A DNA stretch of 64,000 nt, taken from Maea johnstoni. Taxonomy: Eukaryota > Annelida > Polychaeta > Spionida > Magelonidae. Both the position numbers and the translations under genes were made by a program. The stretch lies in the NCBI GenBank assembly GCA_963942565.1, contig OZ012689.1, forward strand, positions 21,163,185 to 21,227,184, read 5' to 3'. Below, piece by piece: positions 37,707 through 50,345 of this stretch; position 1 is the stretch's first letter, and each line of letters starts with the position of its first letter. A model generated the notes under the pieces. That model made no database searches and was not told the DNA's origin. It was given only the letters and a program-made list of their open reading frames with translations.

Positions 37707-37900
37707 CAGGGCTCGAAATTAAGTTTTTTCCAGGCAGCCTAATTGCATCTTCAAGAGCGAACCAAAGTGGTTGTGTGCAGAAACCAGTACACATTAGGGT
37801 TCCCTGAAGAAATCTGAGGGAGCCCAAGGAGAATTTAAGGGAGCCCTAGCAGAATTTATGGGAGTCCTGGACTCCCGGCACCCCCAAATTTTGAGCCCTG
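37707..37900. mobile_element. CAGGGCTC MITE with 5-bp duplication
   Basis: Starts CAGGGCTCGAAATTAAG and ends AAATTTTGAGCCCTG; 5-bp flanks GCATC at 37702-37706 and 37901-37905. CAGGG ends with 5-bp duplications fit the hAT5 branch. 194 bp. Confidence 0.8.
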
Positions 37901-38114
37901 GCATCCATCGTCTCGTGGCTGACACCTCGGGCCAAACAATTTCACTCTCCTGCATTCCTGATTTCAATGCCTAATGAACCTGTTATGGTGCAGCGACCTG
38001 TACAAACTACTATCAATCCATCTAAATCCATATCTCATGAACAAGATGCATATAAATCCATGTTACTGGCATCTCTGCATATCTTATTTGTTAATTATCT
38101 GTTATAGGGGGGAG

Positions 38115-38425
38115 TGTGAAGACTTGATAGCATCAGAAAATTTGCATGGATGCTGGATAAACCTTAATTAATGAATGAATTGAATGATTTCAATAATGTG
38201 GCAGAACCCTCTATGTAGAGCCTCTGCTTGGTGAGAACTTGGGATAGCATTAGAAATGTTGCATGGATGCTGTATTTCATTTAATTATTGAATGATTTCA
38301 TTTATTTGGCAGAACCCTCTATGTAGAGACTTGGGATAGCATGAGAAATTTTGCATGGATGCCGGATAACTCTTAATTATTGAATGATTTCATTAATTTG
38401 GCAGAACCCTCTATGTAGAGCCTCT
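38115..38425. repeat. Tandem repeat, about 3 units of about 110 bp
   Basis: Each unit carries GATAGCAT.AGAAA..TTGCATGG and GAATGATTTCA...TGGCAGAACCC then TCTATGTAGAG. Confidence 0.85.
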
Positions 38426-38478
38426 GTGTCTCTTCTGAGAAGCCCATGTTATTTGGCTGAGAAGTACTGTTTTAGGAC

Positions 38479-38797
38479 CTAGGTCATTGCCAGGATTTAG
38501 AACTGGGGGCCAAAAATTGTCATCTATAAAATATTTGGCATCCTACTTATCAAGGGAGAAATATACTTAGATAAGAGCCACAAATGTGTTTAAATTTAGT
38601 TCTTAAAATAAGGCATGATGTCCTTATACAAGCTTGTGCGATTTATATTGTGGTGAAAAAATTCAATTCTACAGTTGGAAATGACCTTTTAAAGATATTA
38701 AGAACCAAAACATTTGGTTGTCCTGAGGCTGAGGGGGTGATTTTTGAAGGTTTGGGTGTCCAGATGATGCCCAGATGCCCTGCTGGCTAAGACTATG
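38479..38797 (+). mobile_element. hAT MITE, subfamily 1
   Basis: TAGGTCATTGCCAGGATTTA to CTGGCTAAGACTATG; flanks TTTAGGAC/ATTAGGAC match 7 of 8. Confidence 0.8.
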
Positions 38798-38811
38798 ATT
38801 AGGACTCCTGC

Positions 38812-39080
38812 AATTCAGGTGATGCGCATTTTCATGATATGGATATCTCTTAGTAGGTGAATGATTTCACAAATTTGGTGGAACCAGGTATGTTAGGTCA
38901 CACTAACGTGTCTTAGATGGCCAGCTTATCATTTTTGCTGTCACATCTTTTAGGACTCATGCATTTCTGGGTATGTGGATTTTCTTGTCATAGATGAATT
39001 CAAATTGGTGAAAGATTGCATTTATTTGGTGGGAACCTGGTGTGTTTTCTGAGGTGGCCGACATGTGATTTTTGCTGTTG
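38812..39080. repeat. Two diverged units of about 130 bp related to the 38.1-kb tandem repeat
   Basis: GGACTCCTGCAATTCAGGTG and GGACTCATGCATTTCTGGGT start the two units. Each continues GAATGATTTCACAAATTTGG or GAAAGATTGCATTTATTTGG and ends CATTTTTGCTGT or GATTTTTGCTGT. The hAT MITE at 38479 lies between this and the 110-bp array. Confidence 0.65.
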
Positions 39081-39084
39081 CACC

Positions 39085-39480
39085 GTGGCGTTGGCCTCTG
39101 TGTGTTTCCTGCAGTAACCTGTGCTGCTCTTCGGGCTCGGCAGGATGGGAGACGTAAGAAAGCGGGAGCAGGGATGGAGGGATGGAGGAGGACAGTAATA
39201 TGGCTCTGCCAGCTCATCTTGATGCTGGCAGTGATCGTGGAAACGCCACCGTGGCATGTTGCTGCAAATCTAACAAGCGCTCTGGCATTGATTAATGTCA
39301 GCTATCGCCAGTTCTTGATGAAGAAGCCATATTCTGCAACCAGAGCCACTTCCATCTGCCTGCCAAGCTGTAGCAGCCCAACAACAATGCTCCATGCCTC
39401 CTTCTCCTCCTCCTCCGCCACTGCTACTGCTGCTGCTATTCCATGACTTGCTGATGCCACAGACGCTTCTTGGATGCTCC
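39085..39480. other. Unique GC-richer island
   Basis: Plus-strand frame 39072-39446 (124 codons) and minus-strand frames overlap. Composition is dominated by CTC/CTG runs. Neither strand shows a domain or good splice pair, so it is more likely regulatory or neutral than coding. Confidence 0.2.
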
Positions 39481-40560
39481 ACACAGGTGGGATCAGCTCG
39501 TATTAGTTCATACATGTTCCACCAGGTGGCTACATAGATACACACACAGGTGGGATCAGCTCGTATTAGTTCATACCTGTTCCACCAGGTGGCTACATAG
39601 ATACACACACAGGTGGGATCAGCTCATATTAGTTCATACCTGTTCCACCAGGTGGCTACATAGATACACACACAGGTGAGATCAGCTTGTATTAGTTTAT
39701 ACCTCTTCCACCAGGTGGGTTCATAGATACACACACAGGTGAGATCAGCTCGTATTAGTTCATACCTGTTCAACCAGGTGGCTACATAGATACAAACACA
39801 GGTGAGATCAGCTTGTATTAATTCATACCTGTTCCACCAGGTGGCTACATAGATACACACACAGGTGGGATCAGCTTGTATTAGTTCATACCTGTTCCAC
39901 CAGGTGGGTTCATAGATTATGTGTGCAATACACATACAGGTGAGATCAGCTCGTATTAGTTCTTGCCTCTTCCACCAGGTGGCTACATAGGTGCTGTTTG
40001 CTACATGCACACAGATGTGGGATCAGCTGGTATTAGTTCTTACCTCTTCCAGCAGGTGGCTATACATATGGAATCAGCTTGTATTAGTTCTAATCTCTTC
40101 CACCAGGTGGGTGTTATATGTTGTACAAACAGAGGGAATCAGCTTGAATTAGTTCATACCTCTTCACCATTTGGCACACTAGTGGAATCATCTTGAATCA
40201 GCTTACTGTAGGTGGCTCCATACATTTGGAATCATCTCAAGCTGTAGTTTACACCTCTTTCACAAGGTGGCTACGCAGTTGATGCCTGCTTCACACACAA
40301 AAGGAATTAAGTTAAAATCTTAGTTCACAGATCTTTCACCAGATGGCTACATAGATGCTGTTTGTTACACGCATATAGGTTAAATTAGCTTAAGCCTTAG
40401 TTTACACTTTATCCACCAGGTGACTACACAGTTTCTGTTTGTTATATACACATTGGAATGAGCTCAGCCCTTAATTCTTACTTTTTCCAACAGGTGGCTA
40501 CATAGATGTTTGCTACACACAAGCAGTATCAGCTTAGTTCCCACGTTTTCCACCAGGTGG
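39480..40560. repeat. 63-bp minisatellite, about 17 units, decaying rightward
   Basis: Unit: ACAGGTGGGATCAGCTCGTA, TTAGTTCATACCTGTTCCAC, CAGGTGGCTACATAGATACA. The first nine units are strongly alike; later ones drift and change length. Because 63 is a multiple of three, open frames appear on both strands. Each intact unit has two CAGGTG boxes. Confidence 0.93.
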
Positions 40561-40764
40561 ATTTCTCTATTTTTTCCTCTAATGTAATGAGTGATGGGCA
40601 TAGGAAACTCCGGACATTCTCAATTATGGCTATTGATTTTTTAGGCACGCTATCTCTCTGGCTGTGCTGTCTAATTAAACTACTGCGCTTTAAGGAAATA
40701 TTTTACATTCATCATGCCCTACTTTATTCATTTGCCCTTGTTAGAAGTGGATTTGACTTCCAAT

Positions 40765-40776
<12 letters not shown>

Positions 40777-40795
<19 letters not shown>

Positions 40796-40800
40796 GGGGG
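40777..40800. repeat. Poly-G run
   Basis: Poly-T then about 25 G. Confidence 0.95.
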
Positions 40801-40852
40801 AGAAATACATTTTGATTTTGTTATATGGCCCATTTAGGCTTTAAGTCCTCCT

Positions 40853-41131
40853 TGGCCAGGATCGTCAGCAGTCATTGCCTAAGATACTTTCGAAAAAAGC
40901 TTTGTATCAAGCAGAAATTCGCAACCATAAACATTTATTTATTCATTGAAATAAGGCATAATATCCTCATACAATATCATAGGGATTGAATTGTATTGAG
41001 ATGGAAAATATTCAATTATATGCTTGAAATTGAAAGAAATCTAACTGACAAAATATTTGTGACCTGAGGGATGATTTTTAAGGGTTTGGGTGTTCAAATG
41101 ACACCCAGACGCCCTGCTGGCTAAGATCATG
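40853..41131 (+). mobile_element. hAT MITE, 5' eroded
   Basis: CTTGGCCAGGATCG, then CAACCATAAACATTTATT and the family body, ending CCCTGCTGGCTAAGATCATG. Confidence 0.75.
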
Positions 41132-42530
41132 GCACAATGCAATGAGGGGATTACATAGCCCCTGTCAATGTAGGTGAGAATAGTGTGTTATGCAATCCTT
41201 ATGAAAGAATGCTGGACTGTCAATTCTAACACTAGATCCACATAATGCTGACTACGCCAATGCTGGGGCAAGCAAGGGCTAAATCTTAGACACACTGAAT
41301 GAAATCATTTAATCCTAGTGGCATGCATTAAGCTGGGTAAGTTTTGGAGATGGTTAATCAATTCATCACTGATCTCAAAACAGAATGGCCCAATTGCACC
41401 ATATACTCTCTTGGAAGCTACGAATTTGGGCTTAATTTTGAAAAATAAAATGGAAATGTAGTGACAGACCAATTACTATATGCGCTATTGTGATACTGAA
41501 GGGCTGGACATGCCAGGGGTCTCTGATCTTGCATCAGCGTGAGGTCATGAGGGAACAAGGACCAAACAGGGCTCTCATATCATTTACATAACAGAGAAAC
41601 CTTTCCGCCAGCATGCACAGAGCATGGCTTTTGGGCTATTGGTTGAGTGAGGCTAGCCTGTTCAGGTTGACCGGCTGTTTTCATATCCGCTTGTTTTTAT
41701 TTATCTAAGGTTTTTAACCCTGTAGTTTAAAGGGATATGTCCACATCATCTCTGGGTGGGGATAATTGGAATCTCCATTTATAGTTTTCATGGTATCATG
41801 TTGCAAATTAAAATACTCTTTATTTCTATTAATAGTTTAATGAATTGTCATAACTATCCTTGTATGTATGTATGCCATATTTATCACATCAGATTCCTGC
41901 TCTGAAATTGTATAAGATGTCATTAATTCCATGCAGTTAGCTCAAAGATGGATAGGTGCATGACGTCACTATCATCTGTATTGCTGGTTCTCTGCAGTGA
42001 ATTTGATAGCACTTAATTAAAATGATTGATATCGAATGGTCTCACATGCCACAGATTTGCTTTTGCGACAGAATTTTATGTAAGACTAAAAACGATGAGG
42101 AGAATGTGAATAGAAATAACAACTGTAATATTCTGTTGTTCCGAATATGCCGGGTTCTGTTTAACTGATGAATGTTGTAGGAAAGGTACATGTGTGCTGC
42201 GTCACTGTGTAGAATTTTCTCTCTGATGTATGTGCATGCCCAGCTAGATTGAGTTTCTGTCTTTGTTGTTGATGTTGCCCGCGAGAAGAATACACTACCT
42301 TGGCAGCCTTGAGTCATCCCTTGAGGGGATTGGGAGGCCAGTAATGTCTGTATTTTACCTGCAGTTGATAGTGGCGCTACATCAATTATTAATAGTGCCA
42401 CAGAGGCTCCAGCATGCTGCCTCTCATTACTGTAACCTCTCTCAGCAGCAGGGCATTTTTCACCACAAGCAGATAACTAATGTTAGTTCACCTATTCAAC
42501 ACCAGGGGGATTGTCAGAACCATTTAGCAA
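41132..42530. other. Unique sequence
   Basis: No repeat family or exon is recognisable. Frames of 119 and 158 codons overlap on opposite strands near 42040-42540, and the latter runs into the AGT array. Confidence 0.35.
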
Positions 42531-42536
42531 CCAAAG

Positions 42537-42735
<199 letters not shown>

Positions 42736-43795
42736 CTAAAACAGCTGTAGTGGTAGTAGTAATCAGTGGCAGTTGTATCTTTAGGGTGTTATTCTTAGTT
42801 AAGAGTTATACTACTACACCCACAGGGGGTCATCATGCTTGAAATATCACTTCCTTACTGACCTATATTTCAACAAGGTGACCTCCTTCAATAAGGGGGT
42901 CAAGACATATTTACAACATGTGTGCTGCACACTGGCAGAGTCACAAAGAAAGTTCACACAAGCTGAGCAGCCATGAAATAGGAGATATTTAGAACAGTAG
43001 ACTGAATTGGTTTATACTCTCTCCAAGTAGTTAGTGTGCAAACATATCACTTACTAGTTGTGTATGTAATGCTTTATCTATTCAAATAGCCCATTGGTCG
43101 AGGGTCAAAAAACTCTTTGACTATTCAGTGATATGTTCCTGAAGAAGTTGATTCACAGAAATATTTGTCCTTAAAAGTCTATCTAAAACACTCTTACAAA
43201 TACATTGTAAATTTATGCTTCTTTCCAAAGATATATACAAACGTATGGAAGGTCCAGATGACACTGGTCAAGTAGATCTCCTGGCATGAATTCGTTAAAA
43301 AGAACCTAATTTAAATTTCAATACAAAATGGTGTTTTAACACGAATTGGCTATTCAGTGTAAAAGATTATTATAATAATCTTTTGAAATTTTAGGAAATT
43401 CTAATAGGAAATATGATGAAATCACCATTTCAAATATATATTGAATGCTGTTTTGGTAATTTGACTAAGAAAAAGACGTTTAGTAAATTGGCCCCATTAC
43501 CCTACTAGCCTAGCCCTGACTGTTCACTTAATACTATGGAGTAGGTGAAATAAATTCTCCTCTGACGAGAATTAAAACCCAATTCCACGCTCTGTATTTT
43601 GCCGTCTGCAGAGCGCTCCTGCATCGTAGCTCAGCCAATTTGTTTGGCACTGATGATCAATCGTACTCCTTGACCCCTGTTTAAGTCTTGCAACATCATG
43701 GCTCTTTGCTGCGGAATCCTCTCGTCCATTTCGGAATTCTCTCGTCCATTTCGCAGCCGCCTGCCTTATCATCATTGGCTAGTCTCTGGCTGCTT

Positions 43796-44146
43796 GGCTG
43801 GGTCTTAGCTAGGATTTAGATGCTGGCTGCGCAAGATTGGTAATTGTGAAATTTTTTGGCATCCTATTTTTGAAGGGAGACCACACTGTACTAAATTTAC
43901 AGTAATACACATGTACTTCTCATTGGCATCAGGCATAATAGCCTTATACTATGTCATGGAAATTATATTGGGGTGGAAAAACTCCAATTATTATCTTGAA
44001 ATTGACAAGTTGGAAGTGAGGCAACAATGCCATGATGAATCTTACAGCTCTTATTTGAATATTAGTCCAAAAATATTTTGAAAATTCTTTTTAGAAATTT
44101 TTTTTCTGTCCAAAAGGAGTTTTTGTTGGGTTCTGGCTAAGTCCTT
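43796..44146 (+). mobile_element. hAT MITE, mosaic
   Basis: Left half like subfamily 1 (GGTCTTAGCTAGGATTTAG), right half ending like subfamily 2 (GGGTTCTGGCTAAGTCCTTG). No matching 8-bp flanks. Confidence 0.7.
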
Positions 44147-44878
44147 GCTTGAAGGTATACATAATCTCTATGTTATTTTCATAAGTAGGGTAGATTCTTA
44201 TAACATTTGTAAAGCTGCAAGACCTTCGGGCATAAACCGGTTAAACCCATTCATTTCAGCAACAATTTCTTGGGGATTTTAAGGCATAAAAAGGTTAGAG
44301 AAAAAAACATCTAATTTTTGTAATATCTTCGAACGCTCAGCATGAAGGAGTATTTAATAGCCTTATGTGACTGTAACTGGCATTGACTCATTTTTCTGTC
44401 TTAGTCATCTTACATCAATGCCATAATTAACATTATTAGGGAGAAATGAGAAATGCTTTCTCTCTGGAAGATGATTGAAATGTGACTTGTAACAAGAAAA
44501 CTTAGTAGTTTCAAGAGGAAATATCAAAAATGCATGGAGGTAAATGATTCGATCTAAATTTGTTTAGAATCGTAAGAATATCCATCGCAAACAATTTGGA
44601 GCTCCATTACTTATTTGAGAGTGGTCTATTACTAGAGAGTAAATATTTACAGCCATTATGTGATAATACTTGAGTACGCAGTTGGTTATACACTTACTCT
44701 ACTGGAATTCACTTCTTTTATTGCCAAATAGCTGTCATCAAATTACAACCCCTTGAATTGCCACCATGTAATGTCTGGTATTACATTAACTGGCTCTTAA
44801 GTGTTTTTGAACATTATTTAAGGAGTATTTAATCCCACTGGTCCCATTGGAAGTACAGGTGATCTTGACCCTTATGCT

Positions 44879-45066
44879 CCTGGTGGCTAATGTGGCCAAT
44901 ACAAAATGACGCAAAAAACCTGAAAAATGACTTACACCCTGGGTACTCATCTGAGGGTATTCAGCGAGAGCTATCCATTGAATACCAACAGGACAGGGTT
45001 TAGATCGTTTTCAAAAATCTTTGCATCCTTGTGCATTGGACGAAAGTAGCCTTAGCATTGGAAGGG
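44879..45066 (+). mobile_element. TTAA MITE, family A
   Basis: TTGA|CCCTTATGCTCCTGG ... AGCATTGGAAGGG|TTAA. Confidence 0.85.
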
Positions 45067-45167
45067 TTAATCGCTGTACCCATTGGATGTACACGTGATC
45101 TTGATGACAGGGACATTGTATGTGTGTAGCACTTCTTTTTTTTCCTTCACCTTCCTCCCCTGCATTA

Positions 45168-45398
45168 GGCCTAAAAAAAAGCTGTTTGTTTCCTGTAACC
45201 CTACCCTAACAAGTTTTTATTCCAAAAAATCCCTACCCTAAAGTTTTTTTCACCCTCCCAACTCCCAATCAGCGAATAACATGCATAAAACACACATTTT
45301 TGACCAAAAAAATAATGCAAAAATTTTTTTTTACCGACCTACCTACCCTATTTTTTTTCGGACCGTTACAGGAAACAAACAATTCCTTTTTTTAGGCC
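45168..45398. mobile_element. GGCCTAAAAA MITE (Harbinger-like), subfamily a
   Basis: TTA flanks at 45165-45167 and 45399-45401. Ends GGCCTAAAAAAAAGC and TTTTTTTAGGCC, with inner inverted TTGTTTCCTGTAAC. A 3-bp TTA duplication is known for PIF/Harbinger. Confidence 0.85.
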
Positions 45399-46022
45399 TT
45401 AGACCAACAGCAGTGCACTCGACACCACCACTGTGACTGATACTAAAGCACTGCATGATATCATCATATTAGTCACAGCTAGTCAAGATGGAGCTTACAA
45501 AACCCCTGCTCATTAGTGTCACAGGTTGTTCACTTTGCCGCAGCGCTACAGTGGATGCAGCCGCGATATTTTTCTGTGCGAGCATTATTGAATGTGCCTT
45601 CATTCACCTGATGCTAGTAGACATTGAACTCGCATCCAAGGCTATATAATTTGTATTATTTCCATACCATCAACACCTATTGTTAATGTATGAACTGTGC
45701 TCTCATCTCACTAGTGTATCCATGTTCTCCAGGTGTTGTGTGTTTTCACGTGGCCCTGTGGTGTGTATATTGAGGGTATAGATGGCATCGCTGGATTGAT
45801 CAGTGAGAACAGATGTGTGTCTAATGTGCCAGCCAATCAGCATGAAGCTTGCTGCACTGTCATGGCAGTCGAGTGATAATAACACTGACAGGTCTTGATC
45901 CACTTCCCCTCCATGTCTCAGACCTGACTGGTCAGTCTAAGACAGGCTGACCAGTAGGGCATCTATCCACCATGGATACGTATCCAAGGGCTCAATCCAG
46001 CAACTCCTCGGATACCTAAGAC

Positions 46023-46341
46023 CATATTCTTAGCCAGCAGGGTGTCGGGGCGTCATTCAGACACCCATACCCTCAAAAATCCCCCTTCAGGACACTCAAA
46101 ATCTTTTCTGATGAATTGTTTAGAATGTCAGTTTCAAGCATGTGATTGATTTTTTTCTCATCTCAACATAATTTCCATGACTTAGTATATGGATATTATG
46201 CTTTAAATCATAAAGGAAATACATGTTTATGGTTGTAAACTGAAAAAAATTGTGGTCTCCCTTGAAAAAATGAAGACGCCTAAAAAAATTTACAATTGCC
46301 AATTTTGGGCACCCAGTTTCCAAATCCTGGCTAAGACCCTG
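46023..46341 (-). mobile_element. hAT MITE, subfamily 1, inverted, intact
   Basis: CATATTCTTAGCCAGCAGGG to CCTGGCTAAGACCCTG, with perfect 8-bp duplication CCTAAGAC at 46015-46022 and 46342-46349. Confidence 0.93.
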
Positions 46342-46374
46342 CCTAAGACTTGGACTTGACTGGTTCCTGTGTCC

Positions 46375-46454
46375 AGCTTTCTAATAATCCTTCTGCCTGC
46401 AAGATTTCAAATTTGTCACTGGGTTGCTTCTGGCTGCTGTGAGCATTAATGGGT
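46375..46454 (+). mobile_element. TTAA MITE family B right-end fragment
   Basis: GCTTCTGGCTGCTGTGAGCA, TTAATGGG then TTAT. Confidence 0.55.
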
Positions 46455-46459
46455 TATAG

Positions 46460-47590
46460 ATTAAAATTTTGATATAGGGCCATTTAAACCCATTGCCCTG
46501 ACTCACTCTGTTGATTCAAAGAGTTGTAAATATGGGACTTGTCCATGGCTTCCAAGAAATCTGCTACTGGTGCTGCCATCTGGTGTTAAAGAAGTGAACT
46601 ACCTTGAAGTTGAATCCTTTGTGTGCATGTGTGAGCTCTGCCAAGAGTTTGGAAGGATATGAAGGGAAACAAATAGAGCTGTATTTTTGGGCAAACATAC
46701 TAGCCCTGAAGATATGCACAGCTAGATAGAGGCAGGGAAACGTTTGTCTCTTTAAATAGTGAATTCAGAAATTTATCGGATATCATATCCTGCTCGGTCA
46801 TGGACCTGTTCAGCTTAAAGTTCCTTTAGAACTGTCTTCTGAATCTATGATGCAAATAACAACAGAATAAACCTTGAATTCACTATTTGAAGGAGAGTTG
46901 TAGTAAAAAAGTGCCTTTTATAATTCTTACATTAAGGATTAAACATTTCTTTTGCGAAAAAAAAACATATAGCAGAAATAGATAAATATGATTGTAAAGA
47001 GATGAAATGTCCATTCAATGATATGAATACTTTATCCTAGCAGCAAATACACATGCAATCTAAGTACTGTAGAATAGGAAATTAATCCAAGGTGGCTTTA
47101 CAAATACCACCTTAAAGCTTAACCATGTTCTTTACACAAACACCAAATTGATCCATGCAACCATTGATTATTGTAGAATAGGAAATTAATTGGAGTGGTT
47201 TATTCTGCCGAACTTTTACGAGTGGGGTAAGTTCGGTATAATGAAAGTAGGATGTATTATTCCTGTCATTAGAATATTAACCTTCAGTATTGGATTTCGG
47301 AATAAAACATCTCGGAAAAATCTAAAATCACGGTTAATTTGCACCTCTGATTAATTTCATGTTCTACAGTAGTTATCATACAAAATGTGTTTCACAGTTG
47401 AAATCGATGGGTGGCTTGATACTCTTTCCCACCTTGAGATATAGACCAAGCTTACAAGTGCACTTTGTTAAGGAATAACACTTCAGGGAAGAAATCAAAT
47501 TAGCTTTTTTTCAGTACCCACTTGCATGATAGGACCAAATCACCCAAACCACAATTACTTGAGAGAAGAGCCATTTTGTTCCGAATTGAT
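46460..47590. other. Unique AT-rich sequence
   Basis: A short motif with GAATAGGAAATTAAT occurs twice (near 47070 and 47173). Nothing else recognised. Confidence 0.35.
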
Positions 47591-47599
47591 TCTGTCTTT

Positions 47600-47860
47600 T
47601 TCATTGACGCATGAAGGAGATGGTTTTTTGGCCGCACCAGGAGCGTCTTGTTGCGTTGGCGCGGTAGAATATTGCGGCGCTGTCACTGAGACGGTTCATC
47701 TTCTGAGGCTGGAGTAGCGGGGAAGGAGGCAAGATGTCCTCGTGGGACATCCGGGAGAATATGGATTTTTTAATATCATTTGCGGGCATGCCTTTTGCTG
47801 TGCAAGGAGATCAGGTTCTTGTATTCCATCTCTGTTGCTGCTGCTGCTGCTCAGATTTAC
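47600..47860. other. CpG-richer unique island with a short ATG frame
   Basis: GGCGCGGTAGAATATTGCGG and neighbours. An ATG at about 47732 reads MSSWDIRENMDFLISFAGMP, then FAVQGDQ, and continues to a stop after 46 codons. No strong donor is present. Could be a 5' UTR exon, small ORF or enhancer. Confidence 0.25.
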
Positions 47861-47948
47861 AATGGGCCATAAAGAAGCGATCTGCATCTTATTAGCCTAT
47901 ATTATCACTATGACTACCGTCTCAATCTTACTCAACGGAGATTTACTA

Positions 47949-47963
47949 ACTATAAAAGATAGC

Positions 47964-48053
<90 letters not shown>
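47949..48053. repeat. (AG)n microsatellite
   Basis: About 105 bp of pure AG. Confidence 0.98.
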
Positions 48054-48056
<3 letters not shown>

Positions 48057-48437
48057 ACTTGAGCTTTTTAAAGATCTTCGCTTTTTCACTGACTTTTTGT
48101 CAAGGTATAAAACGCAAAACATAAAAAAAATGTTTAACCGTGAATCAACCTAATATCTTTAATCAAATATCAATATCGTGGAAGGCATTTTAGGTTAGTT
48201 ATTGCAACTACACTCATGCTGCAAAAATAATTATTTTACCTTCTTTAATTGATCCTTTAGAGCTTTTGCATTTCAGAGACATCTATTTATAGGAAGTGTC
48301 AATAAAAGCAATTCTTTGGCCAGGCCAGGCCTCACAGGGTAGAGATCACACTAAATAAAAGAATCATGTCAGTTTTCTATATAATCAGTTTATGCTTTGG
48401 CATTTTAGGTTGGAAGTCGTGATAAGTAGAAGTACAT

Positions 48438-48480
<43 letters not shown>

Positions 48481-48513
48481 TAGTAGTAGTAGAAGTAGTA
48501 GTAGTAGTAGTAG
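48438..48513. repeat. (AGT)n microsatellite
   Basis: About 25 units with GGT and GAA variants. Confidence 0.96.
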
Positions 48514-48880
48514 GCTCAACCATATTCTCAATGCTATGAGATATTTTATCATCTTTCTATGATCAATTTATTGCAATTGAGATTTCGTATTGGAGTATCA
48601 TTGGATAATGTAATGAATGAATAGTATTGTCTTCCTATGATCATTTTAAACTAAATCATTTTGAAATATTAATTTCTTGCCATTTCAGGAATTCCCTTAG
48701 TATCATATTAATAAAAAGAAAAATACATATGTATATTGAAAGGAATTACTTATCGCCATAGCCCCAACCAAGATCTCATAGCCCTAGCTTTGCTAAATCC
48801 TGCAGTCCCATTGTAGTTCTTTTCCTTAGACAAATTTGAAGTTGTTAGCTATCTTTTCAATGTACTTAAAGGCCAACTGA

Positions 48881-49097
48881 CAGCGTGCAACATAACCACT
48901 TGCCCCGTCGCAAGTTGCAAGTGAATTTGGCAAAAAAACACAATCGGGCAAGCAGAACATGGTCCTTACTTGCCCTGCTCAGCAAGTAATGTTTTGGGCA
49001 GAGTACTTGCAATGTAACTCACCTTTGTTTAACAGAGGGGGCAGGGCACGTGCAAGTGCCTGCAGGGCAAGTGTTTTGGAACCTATGTTGCACCCTG
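48881..49097. mobile_element. CAGSGTGCAACATA MITE with 5-bp duplication
   Basis: CAGCGTGCAACATAACC and, reversed, CAGGGTGCAACATAGG form the ends; ACTGA flanks both sides (48876-48880, 49098-49102). The interior has repeated CTTGCCC/GGGCAAG words. hAT5-like. Confidence 0.8.
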
Positions 49098-49511
49098 ACT
49101 GATGTGTCAAATGGTGTTCATCAAATGATCTTATTCTTGATACTCCTCTGAGCATGATTTCGTTATTTCACTTTTCTTATAGCCAGCCAGGCTACATAAA
49201 AGCAAATATTATCATAGTCCCACACTATTTTCTGTATCCCTGGGCTGTAGGACTAGTGGCTAGCTGGACCCCTGCTATTCCTCATGCTGAGATAGGATTA
49301 ACATAATCCACTAGCCCAGCCACTGGGCTTGATTAGTAGAACAAATCAATATTGATTATCTACCTGCCAAGTACCTGGCAGATGTAACCTAACCTAGGCA
49401 TCAAGTGCACTCAGATGCTGTGGAAAATAATTGATAGGGCAAAGAAGGCTAAGATAGTCTTGCTTCCTAGGCTGGGCTAAATAGACCTATTTGTATGAAG
49501 CCATTACTTAA

Positions 49512-49615
49512 CCTATTAATGCTTATGTGTTCTTCTAGAAATTTTCATCAGGATCTATTATTATGCCTATAACTCTGAAAATGATTTCACAAAATAATTG
49601 AAGGAGAGGTAGGTG
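49512..49615 (+). mobile_element. TTAA MITE family B left-end fragment
   Basis: TTAA|CCTATTAATGCTTATG ... TAATTGAAGGAGAGG, then homology stops. Confidence 0.55.
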
Positions 49616-49789
49616 GAGTAAGTCCATGTAAGCTAGGCTACCAGTACCACCATAACAGTATGGCCTACGTAGGCCACTACAGACATCAAAAGCTTAAGAT
49701 CAAAGACATCTTAATCTGGTAAAGTGATTATTTTTGGTTAAAGTAATACCTGAATATATATCTAACCTTAGTCATTATTCACATGAGGA

Positions 49790-49987
49790 TGTTACTGTTG
49801 ATGATGATAATGATGAGGATGAGGACGGTGATGATGATGAGGATGGCGAAGACGATGGTGATGGTGAGGATGATGATGAGGACGATGATGATGATGATGA
49901 TATCGATGAGGATGGTGATTATGATGATGATTATGGTGGATATGAGGATGGTGATACTGATGATGATGGTGATGATAATGATGATGG

Positions 49988-50018
<31 letters not shown>

Positions 50019-50345
50019 GATGATAGTGACGATGATGATGATGGTGATGATAGTGAGTGATGATAATGATGATGGTGATGATGATGATGATGATGATAGT
50101 GATGATGGTGAGGATGGTGATGATAGTGAGTGATGATGATGATGATGATGATGATGATAGTGATGATGATGAGGATGGTGATGATAGTGAGTGATGATGG
50201 TGATGATGATGATGATAGTGATGATGGTGAGGATGGTGATGATAGTGAGTGATGATGAGGATGATGATGATGATGATGATAGTGATGATGATGAGGATGG
50301 TGATGATAGTGAGTGATGATGATGTTGATGGTGATGATGTTGATG
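49790..50345. repeat. (GAT)n array, about 555 bp
   Basis: Long GAT tract with GGT/GAG variants and a higher-order unit (GATAGTGAGTGATGATGATG). The Asp-rich plus-strand and His/Ser-rich minus-strand frames are artefacts of it. Confidence 0.96.

Noticed and set aside
39270-40010. Trp/Tyr-rich periodic frames (112-128 residues)
   Set aside because: The 63-bp minisatellite keeps frames open; no start or splice support.
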